Source of the DNA: Promethearchaeota archaeon
Lineage (GTDB): Archaea; Asgardarchaeota; Lokiarchaeia; Sigynarchaeales; SOKP01
Reading direction: 5' to 3'
NCBI GenBank assembly: GCA_030605085.1
Contig: JAUWBH010000002.1
Location: 24,946 to 88,945 of the forward strand
DNA length: 64,000 bases
The notes beneath the pieces were generated by a model. It searched no databases. It worked only from the letters and a program-made list of their open reading frames with translations, and was not told where the DNA came from. Position numbers and translations under genes: made by a program. Of the stretch, positions 63,900-64,000 are shown in pieces; within the stretch, counting starts at the first letter, position 1; every line of letters begins with the position of its first letter.

Positions 63900-64000
63900 A
63901 TTTCGTTATTTTGTAAAAATTTAGATGGAAGTAATATAAACTTTTGGATTTGTTAAATTCTTGCTACATGAACTATCATTCTTTGGGCAATTAAGCGCCT

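Noticed and set aside
1..64000. CRISPR array, rRNA or tRNA genes
   Set aside because: No regularly spaced repeats, no long conserved rRNA blocks and no convincing T-arm (GGTTCGAATCC type) with matching acceptor stem were seen by eye. A covariance search would be decisive.

Overview
The window is AT-rich DNA (roughly one third G+C by eye) from an archaeon, most likely an Asgard archaeon of the Lokiarchaeia type. The evidence is the mix of genes: an archaeal histone, a Roadblock-Rab-like GTPase fusion, an Arf-like GTPase with a C-terminal extension, a longin-like protein, a RING-H2 protein, a ThiD-ThiN fusion and a tungsten-type aldehyde:ferredoxin oxidoreductase. No rRNA, tRNA or CRISPR array was seen. 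The lineage is inferred from gene content, not from a marker gene.

Layout. 0-5 kb (minus strand): two Roadblock/LC7 paralogues, the first cut by the window edge and the second with an in-frame TGA, flank a response regulator/PAS histidine kinase pair and an Old Yellow Enzyme (OYE) homologue. 5-17 kb: a DUF401 permease, four more OYE homologues with a C-terminal Fe-S motif, an AbgB-like M20 amidohydrolase and a family 3 glycoside hydrolase, which together look like a catabolic island. 17-20 kb: a cysteine-rich MarR regulator, an arsenite methyltransferase behind a perfect palindrome, a second methyltransferase and a deleted tnpB. 20-31 kb: Fe-alcohol dehydrogenase, a possible CrtC-like protein, a GPH sugar symporter, DUF169, a zinc-ribbon/LURP-one-like protein, and a lactate operon (two FAD-linked dehydrogenases plus LarA). 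31-42 kb: thioredoxin, a longin-like protein, two geranylgeranyl-reductase-like flavoproteins, two polytopic membrane proteins, an Arf-like GTPase, a large TPR protein and an unknown protein. 42-48 kb: a rearranged patch with a dual-specificity phosphatase, three full or partial Nudix copies, a thiC 5' fragment and a membrane-anchored C11 peptidase. 48-52 kb: ThiC, DUF362, ThiDN (thiamine). 52-55 kb: RING-H2 protein, Roadblock-Rab fusion, IS200/IS605 relics. 55-64 kb: AOR with an apparent AUA start, a HEPN/MNT pair with a broken HEPN gene, a transporter remnant, a LeuB-like dehydrogenase, a histone gene interrupted by 30 nt, an unknown protein with a poly-lysine tail and two amidases.

Two themes run through the window. 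The first is local gene duplication: five OYEs, and pairs or triplets of Roadblock, lactate dehydrogenase, flavoprotein, Nudix, phosphatase and amidase genes. The second is a set of genes broken by one small event each (TGA for Trp, TAA for Glu, an 11-nt deletion, a 30-nt palindromic insert, deleted transposases). The eukaryote-like signalling proteins and the interrupted histone are the most interesting items.
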